A stretch of DNA of 15,220 bases from Prolixibacteraceae bacterium (GCA_003457135.1 DMSQ01000053.1:3021-18240); one strand, 5' to 3'; numbered from the stretch's first letter, positions 1 through 7,459 are shown. Program-made: numbers and translations. The notes: generated from the sequence alone by a model not told the origin.

Positions 1-1
1 A

Positions 2-2083
2 GCGGTTATCCTGGTTTCGCTGGTCATGTTCCTGTTTTTAAGAAGCTACCGGAATTCCCTGATTGTATTAATTGCCATCCCAACCTCATTAATTACTGCG
101 TTTGCCGTGATGTGGCTGATGGGCTTCACTTTAAACCTGATGACCTTGCTGGCCATGTCGTTAATTATTGGAATTCTGGTGGACGATGCCATCGTAATAC
201 TGGAAAATATTCAACGACACCTCGATATGGGCAAAGACAAAGAAACTGCAGCATTGGAAGGGCGTATGGAAATTGGATTTTCAGCCATTTCAATTACTCT
301 GGTTGACGTGGTTGTATTCTTGCCCATTCTGTTTTTGCAGGTTTTTGTGGCAGATATGCTGAAACAATTTTCAATCGTTGTAATAACATCCACACTTACC
401 AGTTTATTGGTGGGCTTTACGCTGGTACCCTGGTTGGCTTCACGAATAGGCAAAAAGGAGGATTTACAACCTACCAACATCATAAACCGTTTTCTTCTTT
501 GGTTTGAAAGACAATTAACAACATTCATCGATTGGTACGGTCAACAACTGCAATGGGTTCTAAGCCACAAGCTTATCCTTACCGGAATAGTTGTTTTTCT
601 TTTGGTAATGACTGGGGTGATGATGAAACAAGGCATTATCGGAAAAGAAATGATGTCTACCGGCGATCAGGGGAAGTTTCGTTTGAATCTGGAATACGAT
701 AAAACAACCACCGTTCAGGAAAACAATATCAGGACACAACAAGTTGAAAACTTTATCCTTCAGCAACCTGAAGTAGCCACACTTTTCAGCAACATTGCCG
801 GGCCAAGTACAGGTATTGGAAGTTTAGGGGTGGGCTCTGCCAATATCTCGGAATTTACTATTCAGTTAAAGTCGGAAAAGGAAAGAAGTATCAAAACTGA
901 GGCATTTATGAAATCGCTTCGCGAAGAACTGAAAAAGCAATTCCCGGGAATTAACTTTTCAATGGCAGTTTTGGGGTTGCTACCCAAACAGGCGCCCATC
1001 AAAATAACCCTTAGCGGAAGCGATCTGGCTTTGGTAATGAAAACCGGGGATGAGCTGAAAGCTGCAATTGAAAAGATACCGGGAGCTGATAATGTTCAGC
1101 TATCAGTAAAAGAGGGAAGCCCCGAATATAAGGTGGTGCCCGACAAAGATAAGATGCAGCGGTTGGGATTAACAACTGCCTATGTTGGGTTAAATTTAAG
1201 GACTGCCTTTACCGGAAACGATGATGCAATACTGACCGAAAATGGAACCGAATATCCGGTGCGGATTTGGCTGGATGATTTTGACCGGAAAAACTTCGAA
1301 GATGTACAACGTATTTCCATCGTAAACCCAATGAACATCCCCATTCAAGTATCTCAATTTGCGGAAGTCAGACAGGACAATTCGCCTTCGCTGCTTGAAC
1401 GCCTTGACAGGCAACCTTCAGTTACCATTACTTCCGAATCGTTTGGAAGACCTTCAGGAACTTTAGCTGATGAAGCTATAGGTTTTCTAAAAACACAACC
1501 ATTGCCCGAAGGAGTGAAATTAACATGGGGAGCAGATATCAAAACACAAAATGAAAGTTTTGGAGCTTTGGGCTCGGTGCTTTTAATTTCATTTATCCTG
1601 ATTTACCTGATTATGGTAGCCCTTTATGATAGTTACATTTATCCATTCGTAGCTTTATTTGCCATACCGATGGCTGCTATTGGTGCATTCCTTGCCTTAA
1701 ACTTATCGCTAAACCATCTGACTTTGTTTGCTCAACTTGGGTTGATCATGCTCATGGGGCTGGTAACAAAAAATGCCATCCTGATTGTGGACTTTACCAA
1801 CCAGTTGAAAGCACAGGGAAAGTATTACAAAGAAGCATTGATCATTGCAGGTAAAGAGCGCATGCGCCCTATTTTAATGACCACGCTTGCTATGGCTATC
1901 GGAATGTTGCCCATCGCATTGGCGCAAGGCACAGCCAGCGAATGGAAAAACGGACTAGCGTGGGTAATCATCGGAGGTTTGCTTTCGTCCATGATCCTGA
2001 CTGTTTATTTAGTCCCGATGGTTTACTATGGTGTGGATAGGATTAAAGAGAAAATCGCAAATAAAAAGGGAGCTATCAAATGA
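2..2083 (+). CDS. RND-family (HAE1/AcrB-like) efflux transporter, 5'-truncated by window edge
   Basis: Inner-membrane proton-driven efflux pump subunit of the AcrB/MexB type, which normally works with a periplasmic adaptor and a TolC-like outer-membrane channel. The reading frame is open from base 2, so the start lies upstream. About 693 residues are visible against a usual length near 1,040, so the first third is missing. The TM4 proton-relay motif LVDDAIVILEN is present (Asp codons 182-187), and so is the TM10 partner motif LVTKNAILIVDF (Lys codon 1769-1771). The key relay residues are therefore intact. A large periplasmic porter region (roughly 640-1540) sits between two membrane-helix bundles, as in the C-terminal half of the family. 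The stop overlaps the next start (ATGA at 2080-2083), so the genes are probably co-transcribed. The substrate cannot be told. Adaptor and channel genes are not in view and may lie upstream. Confidence 0.95.
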   Translation, partial: AVILVSLVMFLFLRSYRNSLIVLIAIPTSLITAFAVMWLMGFTLNLMTLLAMSLIIGILVDDAIVILENIQRHLDMGKDKETAALEGRMEIGFSAISITLVDVVVFLPILFLQVFVADMLKQFSIVVITSTLTSLLVGFTLVPWLASRIGKKEDLQPTNIINRFLLWFERQLTTFIDWYGQQLQWVLSHKLILTGIVVFLLVMTGVMMKQGIIGKEMMSTGDQGKFRLNLEYDKTTTVQENNIRTQQVENFILQQPEVATLFSNIAGPSTGIGSLGVGSANISEFTIQLKSEKERSIKTEAFMKSLREELKKQFPGINFSMAVLGLLPKQAPIKITLSGSDLALVMKTGDELKAAIEKIPGADNVQLSVKEGSPEYKVVPDKDKMQRLGLTTAYVGLNLRTAFTGNDDAILTENGTEYPVRIWLDDFDRKNFEDVQRISIVNPMNIPIQVSQFAEVRQDNSPSLLERLDRQPSVTITSESFGRPSGTLADEAIGFLKTQPLPEGVKLTWGADIKTQNESFGALGSVLLISFILIYLIMVALYDSYIYPFVALFAIPMAAIGAFLALNLSLNHLTLFAQLGLIMLMGLVTKNAILIVDFTNQLKAQGKYYKEALIIAGKERMRPILMTTLAMAIGMLPIALAQGTASEWKNGLAWVIIGGLLSSMILTVYLVPMVYYGVDRIKEKIANKKGAIK

Positions 2084-2529
2084 AGGGAGCAATCATAATT
2101 CTTCAGTCATTTCTGACAATTGTACTGCATTCTTCATTCAGTATTCAAAAGCAGGAAACCTGCTCACTTACAATTGATGTGAGCGATTTGCGAAATTCAA
2201 AAGGTACCGTACAATTCACCCTATACAATAGGGCAGATTCTTTTCCTGACGAGCATTATAAAAAGTATTTCAAAAAGCTTAACGGGAAGATAGAGAATGG
2301 AGCATCTTCTATAACATTCGAAAACCTACCGGAAGGAACGTATGCAGTGAATATTTTGCACGATGAAGACAATGATGGCAAAATAAAAAAGGGGCTCATT
2401 TTGCCCAAAGAGGGGATTGGGTTTTCAAACTATAAATCGATTGGTTTTTCGCACAAGCCCTCATTTACAAAAGCATCATTTATTGTAATGAACGACAAAC
2501 GAATAAAGGTTACAATGATATACCTGTAA
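2080..2529 (+). CDS. Secreted DUF2141-family protein
   Basis: A 149-residue protein with a hydrophobic N-terminal segment (about residues 4-21) that looks like a Sec signal peptide, followed by a small all-beta domain of the DUF2141 type. Recognisable family features are an early strand with 'LRNSKGTVQFTLYN' (37-50), the central LPEGTYAVNILHDEDNDGK (83-101) with its acidic, possibly metal-binding loop, and PKEGIGFSN (109-117). It is expected in the periplasm. The family has no settled function. Its start overlaps the stop of the RND gene by 4 bp, and the phospholipase gene follows after 3 bp, so it is very probably made with both and may assist in the envelope. The family call is from remembered motif pattern; any role is inference. 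Confidence 0.85.
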   Translation: MKGAIIILQSFLTIVLHSSFSIQKQETCSLTIDVSDLRNSKGTVQFTLYNRADSFPDEHYKKYFKKLNGKIENGASSITFENLPEGTYAVNILHDEDNDGKIKKGLILPKEGIGFSNYKSIGFSHKPSFTKASFIVMNDKRIKVTMIYL

Positions 2530-2532
2530 AAG

Positions 2533-3429
2533 ATGAAAAAATGCCCACTATTGACATGGATCCTGCTGTTTCTTGTCCTTTCAGCCAATGGGCAGGAAAG
2601 ATCCCCGATGATACCGATTGGGCTTTCAGTAATTTCCCAGGTCAACCAGGGGAACAGCTATATCACGTTTCCTACTGACATTGGCAACATTGAACCACTT
2701 TGGTTTGAAGGGAATGTTATTCCGAATTTCTACCTGCGCGAAAGTAAAAATTCACGGTTAATGGGCGTACTGACACCTCAAATTATCATTCGGATGTATC
2801 AGGAAAAGTCATACCCCGTCCGTACCCCAAGTTATATGCCACAGATTACCGTTTACTATCAACTGAAAAGCGAATCAACTTCACGTAGTAAAAGTTTATT
2901 TCTGAGGTTGGCACATCATTCTAACGGTCAGGAAGGAAACTTTTTTCTGGAAAATGGTGATCTGAATTTAAAATCAGGTGATTTTGCCACCAATTATTTT
3001 GAGCCTGGATTCATCATCACGAACGTAAATAAGCGACTAAATGCTTACCAGTTCTTTAAATCATCAGTTGAAATCCATCCTCCAGGTTCGAGTAGCGCTG
3101 AACTCGACGGGATTTATAGTAAAACCCGGTGGCACAATGCGGTTTCCATATTTAAACTTCCGGCAAAGAGCGACAGTGATACCGAAAAAAATGCTGATAT
3201 CTCGGTAAAAGCCGAAACTACCTGGATGTTTGGTGACCTGAATGACCGGAACCGACTTTCAGCGGACAGGCTAAACCTAAGTTTAACGTTCTATTATCAT
3301 CCTAAATTTTTGGAGGATATCGGGCTATTTGTTCAATATTATCATGGGTTGGATTATTACAACATGTATTTCAGTCACAGGCTGGATGTTCTACGTTTTG
3401 GGCTAATGACTGAAAAATTAAGGTTTTAA
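2533..3429 (+). CDS. pldA: Outer-membrane phospholipase A (OmpLA/PldA-like)
   Basis: Predicted outer-membrane beta-barrel esterase that hydrolyses acyl chains from phospholipids in the outer leaflet. Length is 298 residues with a signal peptide of about 20 (cleavage near ANGQ), close to the E. coli PldA precursor (289). The catalytic H-x-S-N-G signature appears as HHSNG (His128, Ser130). An Asn in TNYFEPGF (Asn154) sits where the catalytic Asn156 of E. coli would be, although the spacing from Ser is 24 residues rather than 12. The C-terminal strand pattern around VQYYHGLDYYN and the final Phe fit an outer-membrane barrel. The residue after SNG is Gln133 rather than the Arg of E. coli (SNGR), at a position near the calcium site. 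It lies in a tight operon after DUF2141 and 11 bp before a TetR gene. The family assignment is good; enzymatic activity is inferred from the conserved His/Ser. Confidence 0.82.
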   Translation: MKKCPLLTWILLFLVLSANGQERSPMIPIGLSVISQVNQGNSYITFPTDIGNIEPLWFEGNVIPNFYLRESKNSRLMGVLTPQIIIRMYQEKSYPVRTPSYMPQITVYYQLKSESTSRSKSLFLRLAHHSNGQEGNFFLENGDLNLKSGDFATNYFEPGFIITNVNKRLNAYQFFKSSVEIHPPGSSSAELDGIYSKTRWHNAVSIFKLPAKSDSDTEKNADISVKAETTWMFGDLNDRNRLSADRLNLSLTFYYHPKFLEDIGLFVQYYHGLDYYNMYFSHRLDVLRFGLMTEKLRF

Positions 3430-3440
3430 ATCAAAAAAAT

Positions 3441-3944
3441 ATGGCAAATACAGATTTAAGTACCGAAGCTAAAATATTAGAAGCTGCCAATAGCATCTTC
3501 CTTCAGTTTGGGTATCATGGAACTACCCTTCAGCAAATAGCAACTCATGCGGGGGTAAATACGGCTGCAATACACTACTATTTTCGCACGAAAGACAATA
3601 TCTATTCTATTGTTCTCGTCAATAATCTTTCCGGGCTTCTTGATGCCATAAATCGTCACGGAATTTATCCGGTAAACAAATCGAAGGCACCCACCATCCC
3701 ATATTTTACGCAAAATGCAGAAACAGAATGTATAGCCTGGTTTTTAATAAACGAGACCCGAACTAATAATCAATTTATAAGAGAAATGATTCGAACCAAC
3801 GATAAATTAAGTAACCTGATTACTTCAATTTTCAGTTATCCTGAAAACCTTGAAATTCTAAAAAATCTGATTGCCAGTCAATTCTTAAAAATTGTAGATC
3901 AGAACCTGATGGGTAAAAGTGATTCGATTGAAACTGCCTTATAA
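3441..3944 (+). CDS. TetR/AcrR-family transcriptional regulator (short)
   Basis: DNA-binding regulator with a typical TetR N-terminal domain: helix one around KILEAANSIFLQFGYHGTT (11-29), then the helix-turn-helix QQIATHAGVNTAAIHYYF (31-48). The remaining 120 residues would be the ligand-binding and dimerisation part. At 167 residues it is shorter than most members (about 190-210), so the C-terminal helices may be reduced or lost; no continuation is visible after the TAA-TAG at the end. It sits 11 bp after the phospholipase gene and is the last gene of the efflux operon. TetR proteins beside RND pumps usually repress them in response to a pump substrate or envelope signal. A perfect palindrome 52 bp downstream (3996-4010) is one possible operator; the operon's own promoter is outside the window. 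Confidence 0.9.
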   Translation: MANTDLSTEAKILEAANSIFLQFGYHGTTLQQIATHAGVNTAAIHYYFRTKDNIYSIVLVNNLSGLLDAINRHGIYPVNKSKAPTIPYFTQNAETECIAWFLINETRTNNQFIREMIRTNDKLSNLITSIFSYPENLEILKNLIASQFLKIVDQNLMGKSDSIETAL

Positions 3945-3995
3945 TAGCTCAAAAACAACGAATAACCTTAAAATTAAAATGTATGAAACGAGCCA

Positions 3996-4010
3996 TGAGA
4001 GTTACTCTCA
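3996..4010. promoter_or_regulatory. Perfect 15-bp palindrome, candidate operator upstream of the cmoA-like gene
   Basis: The sequence TGAGAGT-T-ACTCTCA is a perfect 7-bp inverted repeat around one central base. It lies in the 126-bp spacer between the TetR gene and the cmoA-like gene, 60 bp before the latter's ATG. It is not followed by a T-run, so it is a poor intrinsic terminator. A symmetric site of this size right after a TetR gene fits an operator, either for that regulator or another dimeric protein. A second, shorter palindrome, CCATATGG, lies at 4038-4045. Function is inferred from symmetry and position only. Confidence 0.4.
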
Positions 4011-4070
4011 CACAAGAAAATAACTAGTTGGCGAGTTCCATATGGCAATTAAAAAACAAATTATAGACAT

Positions 4071-4796
4071 ATGAAAACAGATCAGGTTTTTAAAGAGCCA
4101 ATGAATAAATCAACTGATTTTAAATTCGATGCACAAGTTGCCAACGTATTTAACGACATGGTCAGTCGGTCAGTTCCTTACTATCTGGAAATGCAGCGGA
4201 TGATGGCCGAAATTATTCCTGATTATGTGCTGCCCAATTCATCTGTTTACGACCTTGGTTGCTCAACCGGGACAACGCTACTTTCGCTGGATGAGCTGCT
4301 GGATCAGTCTATCCGTTTTGTTGGTGTCGATTCTTCAGCAGAAATGATTAAAAACTCGAACAGCAACTTCCGGAGTAGTGGTGTTACCCGTCCGTACGAT
4401 TTGATTACAGCCGATTTGTACAAACCGGTTAAGATCACAGACGCATCCGTTGTAATCTTATGCCTGACGCTTCAGTTTATAAGGCCACTTTACAGGCAAA
4501 AGATGCTTGAATCTGTTTATCAGCAAATGAATGAGGGAGCTTGTTTAATCTTAATCGAGAAAATTTTGGCAGAGGATGCTGACCTGAACCGGCAGTTTAT
4601 TAACTATTACTACAATTTAAAGCGCCGGAACAGCTACGATGAAATGGAAATCTCCCAAAAAAGGGAAGCCCTCGAAAACGTATTAATCCCATATAAATTA
4701 AGCGAGAATATTGCTATGCTTGAAGAATCGGGTTTTACCAAAACCGAAGTCTTTTTTAAATGGTACAATTTTGCCGGTATTATCGCAATTAAATAA
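4071..4796 (+). CDS. cmoA: CmoA-like carboxy-S-adenosyl-L-methionine synthase
   Basis: SAM-binding protein of 241 residues (E. coli CmoA 247) that aligns along its whole length with CmoA as I remember it. CmoA converts SAM and prephenate to carboxy-SAM (Cx-SAM) and phenylpyruvate; CmoB then uses Cx-SAM to make cmo5U at tRNA position 34. Matching blocks are FDAQVANVFNDMVSRSVPYY (19-38), the SAM loop VYDLGCSTGT (59-68), VGVDSSAEMIK (84-94), LTLQFIRP (132-139) and the diagnostic MEISQKREALENV (192-204). Arg198 in QKR corresponds to E. coli Arg199, which contacts the Cx-SAM carboxylate. No cmoB is in the window. The ICMT-family gene follows after 8 bp, so the two look like a pair. An ordinary methyltransferase of the same fold is the alternative, but the QKR block argues for CmoA. 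Confidence 0.85.
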   Translation: MKTDQVFKEPMNKSTDFKFDAQVANVFNDMVSRSVPYYLEMQRMMAEIIPDYVLPNSSVYDLGCSTGTTLLSLDELLDQSIRFVGVDSSAEMIKNSNSNFRSSGVTRPYDLITADLYKPVKITDASVVILCLTLQFIRPLYRQKMLESVYQQMNEGACLILIEKILAEDADLNRQFINYYYNLKRRNSYDEMEISQKREALENVLIPYKLSENIAMLEESGFTKTEVFFKWYNFAGIIAIK

Positions 4797-4804
4797 TCTG
4801 GGCT

Positions 4805-5478
4805 ATGGTCAATTTTGGAAATTGGGTTTTTCACAACCGCAACTGGTTTTTCGCCATTCTTTATGGAACTATGTTTATACCATCTCCAGCTCTTACAGAG
4901 AATTTATGGATTCAAATTGGTCTTGGACTTGTCGTATTTTTATTTGGGGTGATGGCGCGCGGAATTACGATTGGTTTAGAATACATTGTTCGGGGAGGTT
5001 TGTTCTGGCAAATCTATGCCGACAAGCTTGTTACCTCTGGGATATATAGCATTTGCCGAAACCCCATGTACTTTGGGAATCTGCTGATTTTATCAGGTAT
5101 TGGCATTTTTGCAAACTCAGCTCTTTTTGTTTTCCTGACAATTCCCACCTTCATGTTTTTGTATGCCGCAATAATACTAGCTGAACAATCATTTTTGGGA
5201 AATAAATTTGGAGAAGAATACCAACTTTACATACAGAAAGTCAATGCTATTTCCCTGATTTTACCAGAATCAATAAAGCATTCGAAGATCAAAAATTTAA
5301 CTGGAGAAAAGTAATCCGAAAAGAATACAACTCTTTCTATCTCTATCTTGGCGGATTGCTGCTTCTGCTGTTGTATCAAAAACACATCAGCTTCATTTAC
5401 TTCTTAATTATTGGGGGAATATTGCTCGTCAGTTATTTAATCATTCGATTCTTGAAGAAGAAAAATAGGCTAGGATAA
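4805..5478 (+). pseudogene. Isoprenylcysteine carboxylmethyltransferase-family membrane protein, frameshifted
   Basis: Integral-membrane methyltransferase family (ICMT/PEMT-like), related to enzymes that methylate carboxyl groups or lipids using SAM. The first frame gives hydrophobic helices, then the family signature SGIYSICRNPMYFGN (78-92) and AEQSFLGNKFGEEYQLY (126-142), which form the SAM pocket. That frame ends at 5314 with an uncharacteristic tail after QKVN (residue 147). From 5245 the -1 frame is open to a TAA at 5476-5478 and reads CYFPDFTRINKAFEDQKF, then an FNWRKVIRKEYNSF stretch and two hydrophobic helices. This is what the family is expected to have after 'VNRF/YxP'. Restoring one base near 5243-5247 gives an intact protein of about 224 residues. 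No convincing slippery heptamer is present. It could be a true mutation, a sequencing or assembly error, or an unusual frameshift. It lies 8 bp after cmoA. Confidence 0.8.
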
Positions 5479-5488
5479 TCTTGAAAGA

Positions 5489-5496
5489 TAAATTTG
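5489..5496 (+). promoter_or_regulatory. Candidate Bacteroidota -7 promoter element
   Basis: TAAATTTG matches the Bacteroidota sigma factor -7 consensus TAnnTTTG and lies 24 bp before the ATG of the metallophosphoesterase remnant, in a 42-bp spacer. No good -33 TTTG element is visible at the expected distance, so support is from one box only. Confidence 0.35.
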
Positions 5497-5520
5497 AATT
5501 GAAACAAACATACCAAAATC

Positions 5521-5964
5521 ATGACAATCAGAAACATACTAATAGTTTTCATTACTGCGATTGCATTACTCTCGTGCGATGGTATGTTTGACTACTCTCC
5601 TTTCTTAATTGATTTTAGCGAAGAAAATAGAAATGTTAATCAACAAAATATCGGCAAATTAGCTAATCAGACACATGACGATACAATTACAATTGCCTTT
5701 ACCGGCGATACCCATCGTTGGTTTGATGAAACAGAAAAGTTCGTGGCAAAAGTAAATCAAAAACCATCTGTTGATTTCGTAATTCATGTTGGTGATATAG
5801 CTGACATTGGTTTACCCAAACAATATTTTTGGGGAAATTCGTATTTGTTGAAGTTGAATATCCCTTATTTTGTTGTCGTTGGAAATCACGATTTAGTTGG
5901 GAATGGCCTTACAGCTTACAACGAAATGTTTGGCTCTTTAGATTTTAGTTTCGTTTATAAATAA
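5521..5964 (+). pseudogene. Metallophosphoesterase lipoprotein, C-terminally truncated
   Basis: N-terminal half of a calcineurin-like metallophosphoesterase exported as a lipoprotein. The signal peptide ends in the lipobox ALLSC with the lipidated Cys at residue 19. Metal-binding motifs present are GDTH (62-65), GDIAD (91-95) and GNHD (121-124). The later His-containing motifs, including GHxH, are absent because the frame stops after FSFVYK at residue 147; relatives run to roughly 280-300 residues. The following 30 bp lead straight to the stop codon of mnmE on the other strand, and no frame carries the missing half. The active site would be incomplete, so the product is probably inactive. It looks like the remains of a gene cut by a deletion or rearrangement at the mnmE border. 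The truncation is seen directly; the cause is inferred. Confidence 0.85.
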
Positions 5965-5994
5965 TTGCATTAGTAAGTTGTTGATTATCAGTGG

Positions 5995-7389
5995 TTACTT
6001 TCCGATACAGAAATTCTTGAAAATATGCCCTAAAATTTCATCATTTGATATCTCACCGGTAATTTCGCCGAGGTAATGCAGGCATTCGCGGATGTCTTGT
6101 GCAAGGAAGTCTCCTGAAATAAGATTATCGAGTCCAAGTTGCACACGTTCAATGGATTCATGCGCGCGGGTCAGCGCTTCGAAGTGGCGCACATTGGTTA
6201 CAATCACGGCATCTTCGCTGATTGAATCGAGCGAAACGGCATGTTGCATTTCCGAAATCAGTTCATCAAGATTGGTCTTTTGTTTGGCCGCGATAAACAC
6301 CAGTTTTTCATTGGTAAGCAATTTCATTTCTTTCAATTCGGAGATTGTTTGAGGTAATCCACGATCCATTTTATTGGCGGCAATAATTAAATGCTGACCG
6401 GTCAACCTTCCCCTGATTTTAGAAATTCTGTCGGAAATTATATCAAATTTATTTTGAGTATCAACAACCAAAATTACGACAGTAGCCTGGTCAAGTTTGC
6501 TATAGCTGCGCTCGATTCCCAGCGATTCAATTTCGTCAGTCGTTTCGCGTATTCCGGCAGTATCGAAAAACCGGAAGGCCGTACCGTGAATATTTACCAC
6601 ATCTTCAATCACATCTCGTGTAGTGCCATGAATATCAGACACGATAGCTTTTTCCTCATTCAGCAAAGCATTCAGAAGTGTAGATTTTCCAACATTTGTC
6701 TCACCAATTATCGCCACCGGAATCCCGTTTTTAATCACATTTCCCAACTGAAATGAATTTTTCAACTTCCGGAGAATTTCTTCAATTTTTGAAACCAGCC
6801 TTTTAAGTTGATCACGGTCAGCAAATTCAACATCTTCTTCGCTGAAATCGAGTTCCAGTTCAATCATAGCAATGAAATGCAGCAATTCGCCCCGTAAACT
6901 GGTCAATTCCGAAGAAAACCCGCCACGCATCTGGTTGATAGCAACTTTTTGAGCTGCGCGATTGGTCGATGCAATCAGATCGGCCACAGCTTCAGCTTGG
7001 GAAAGATCCATTTTTCCATTCAGGAATGCACGTTGGGTAAACTCGCCGGGAAGCGCCATACGGGCACCTTTTGTAATTAGCAGTTGTAGAATACGTTGCT
7101 GAATATAAACCGAACCATGGCAGGTAATTTCAATCACATCTTCGCCGGTAAACGAATGAGGTGCACGAAATACCGAAACGATCACTTCGTCGATCAGTTC
7201 ATCACCGGCTGAAATACTCCCAAAATGCAGTGTGTTGGGCTTCTGAGCGGTCAGCTTTTTTCCTGAAACGGGTGAATGAAATACGGAATCAGCAATTTCG
7301 ATGGCTTTTTCGCCTGAAAGACGGATGGTGGCAATAGCGCCCATTCCGGGAGAAGTTGCTATGGCACAAATGGTTAACTGGTCGAGCAT
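5995..7389 (-). CDS. mnmE: tRNA uridine-5-carboxymethylaminomethyl(34) synthesis GTPase MnmE
   Basis: Complete 464-residue MnmE (TrmE/ThdF). With MnmG (GidA) it installs the (carboxymethyl)aminomethyl group at C5 of wobble uridine 34 in certain tRNAs, using a tetrahydrofolate one-carbon unit, glycine or ammonium, and FAD. The N-terminal tetrahydrofolate-binding domain starts TICAIATSPGMGAIATIRLS (6-25). The helical domain carries the inserted G domain with P-loop GETNVGKS (229-236), TTRD (256-259), DTAG (276-279) and NKMD (339-342). The protein ends in the hallmark FCIGK (460-464), whose Cys is essential. Length matches the family (about 450-465). The start is the first Met, directly before the conserved N-terminal strand. 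It converges on the truncated phosphoesterase gene, with only 30 bp and no visible terminator between them. Confidence 0.97.
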   Translation of the reverse strand: MLDQLTICAIATSPGMGAIATIRLSGEKAIEIADSVFHSPVSGKKLTAQKPNTLHFGSISAGDELIDEVIVSVFRAPHSFTGEDVIEITCHGSVYIQQRILQLLITKGARMALPGEFTQRAFLNGKMDLSQAEAVADLIASTNRAAQKVAINQMRGGFSSELTSLRGELLHFIAMIELELDFSEEDVEFADRDQLKRLVSKIEEILRKLKNSFQLGNVIKNGIPVAIIGETNVGKSTLLNALLNEEKAIVSDIHGTTRDVIEDVVNIHGTAFRFFDTAGIRETTDEIESLGIERSYSKLDQATVVILVVDTQNKFDIISDRISKIRGRLTGQHLIIAANKMDRGLPQTISELKEMKLLTNEKLVFIAAKQKTNLDELISEMQHAVSLDSISEDAVIVTNVRHFEALTRAHESIERVQLGLDNLISGDFLAQDIRECLHYLGEITGEISNDEILGHIFKNFCIGK

Positions 7390-7459
7390 GGCAAAGTGAA
7401 TTTGATCAGATAAAATTACATTTTTTGGTTCGATAAGTCTGCACTTTTCGGATTCTCAA

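Noticed and set aside
3979..4027. Two overlapping 14-15-codon open frames before cmoA
   Set aside because: Too short and without recognisable features; the overlapping palindrome is better explained as DNA symmetry.
4711..5049. 112-codon open frame spanning the cmoA-ICMT junction
   Set aside because: It overlaps two recognisable proteins in another frame, and its translation resembles no family.
5200..5250. Programmed -1 frameshift to join the two ICMT frames
   Set aside because: The direction fits -1, but no X-XXY-YYZ slippery heptamer in the right phase or clear downstream structure is visible; a lost base is simpler.
6092..6756. Plus-strand open frames opposite mnmE (86 and 121 codons)
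   Set aside because: Antisense shadows of mnmE; their translations look like low-complexity reverse reading.
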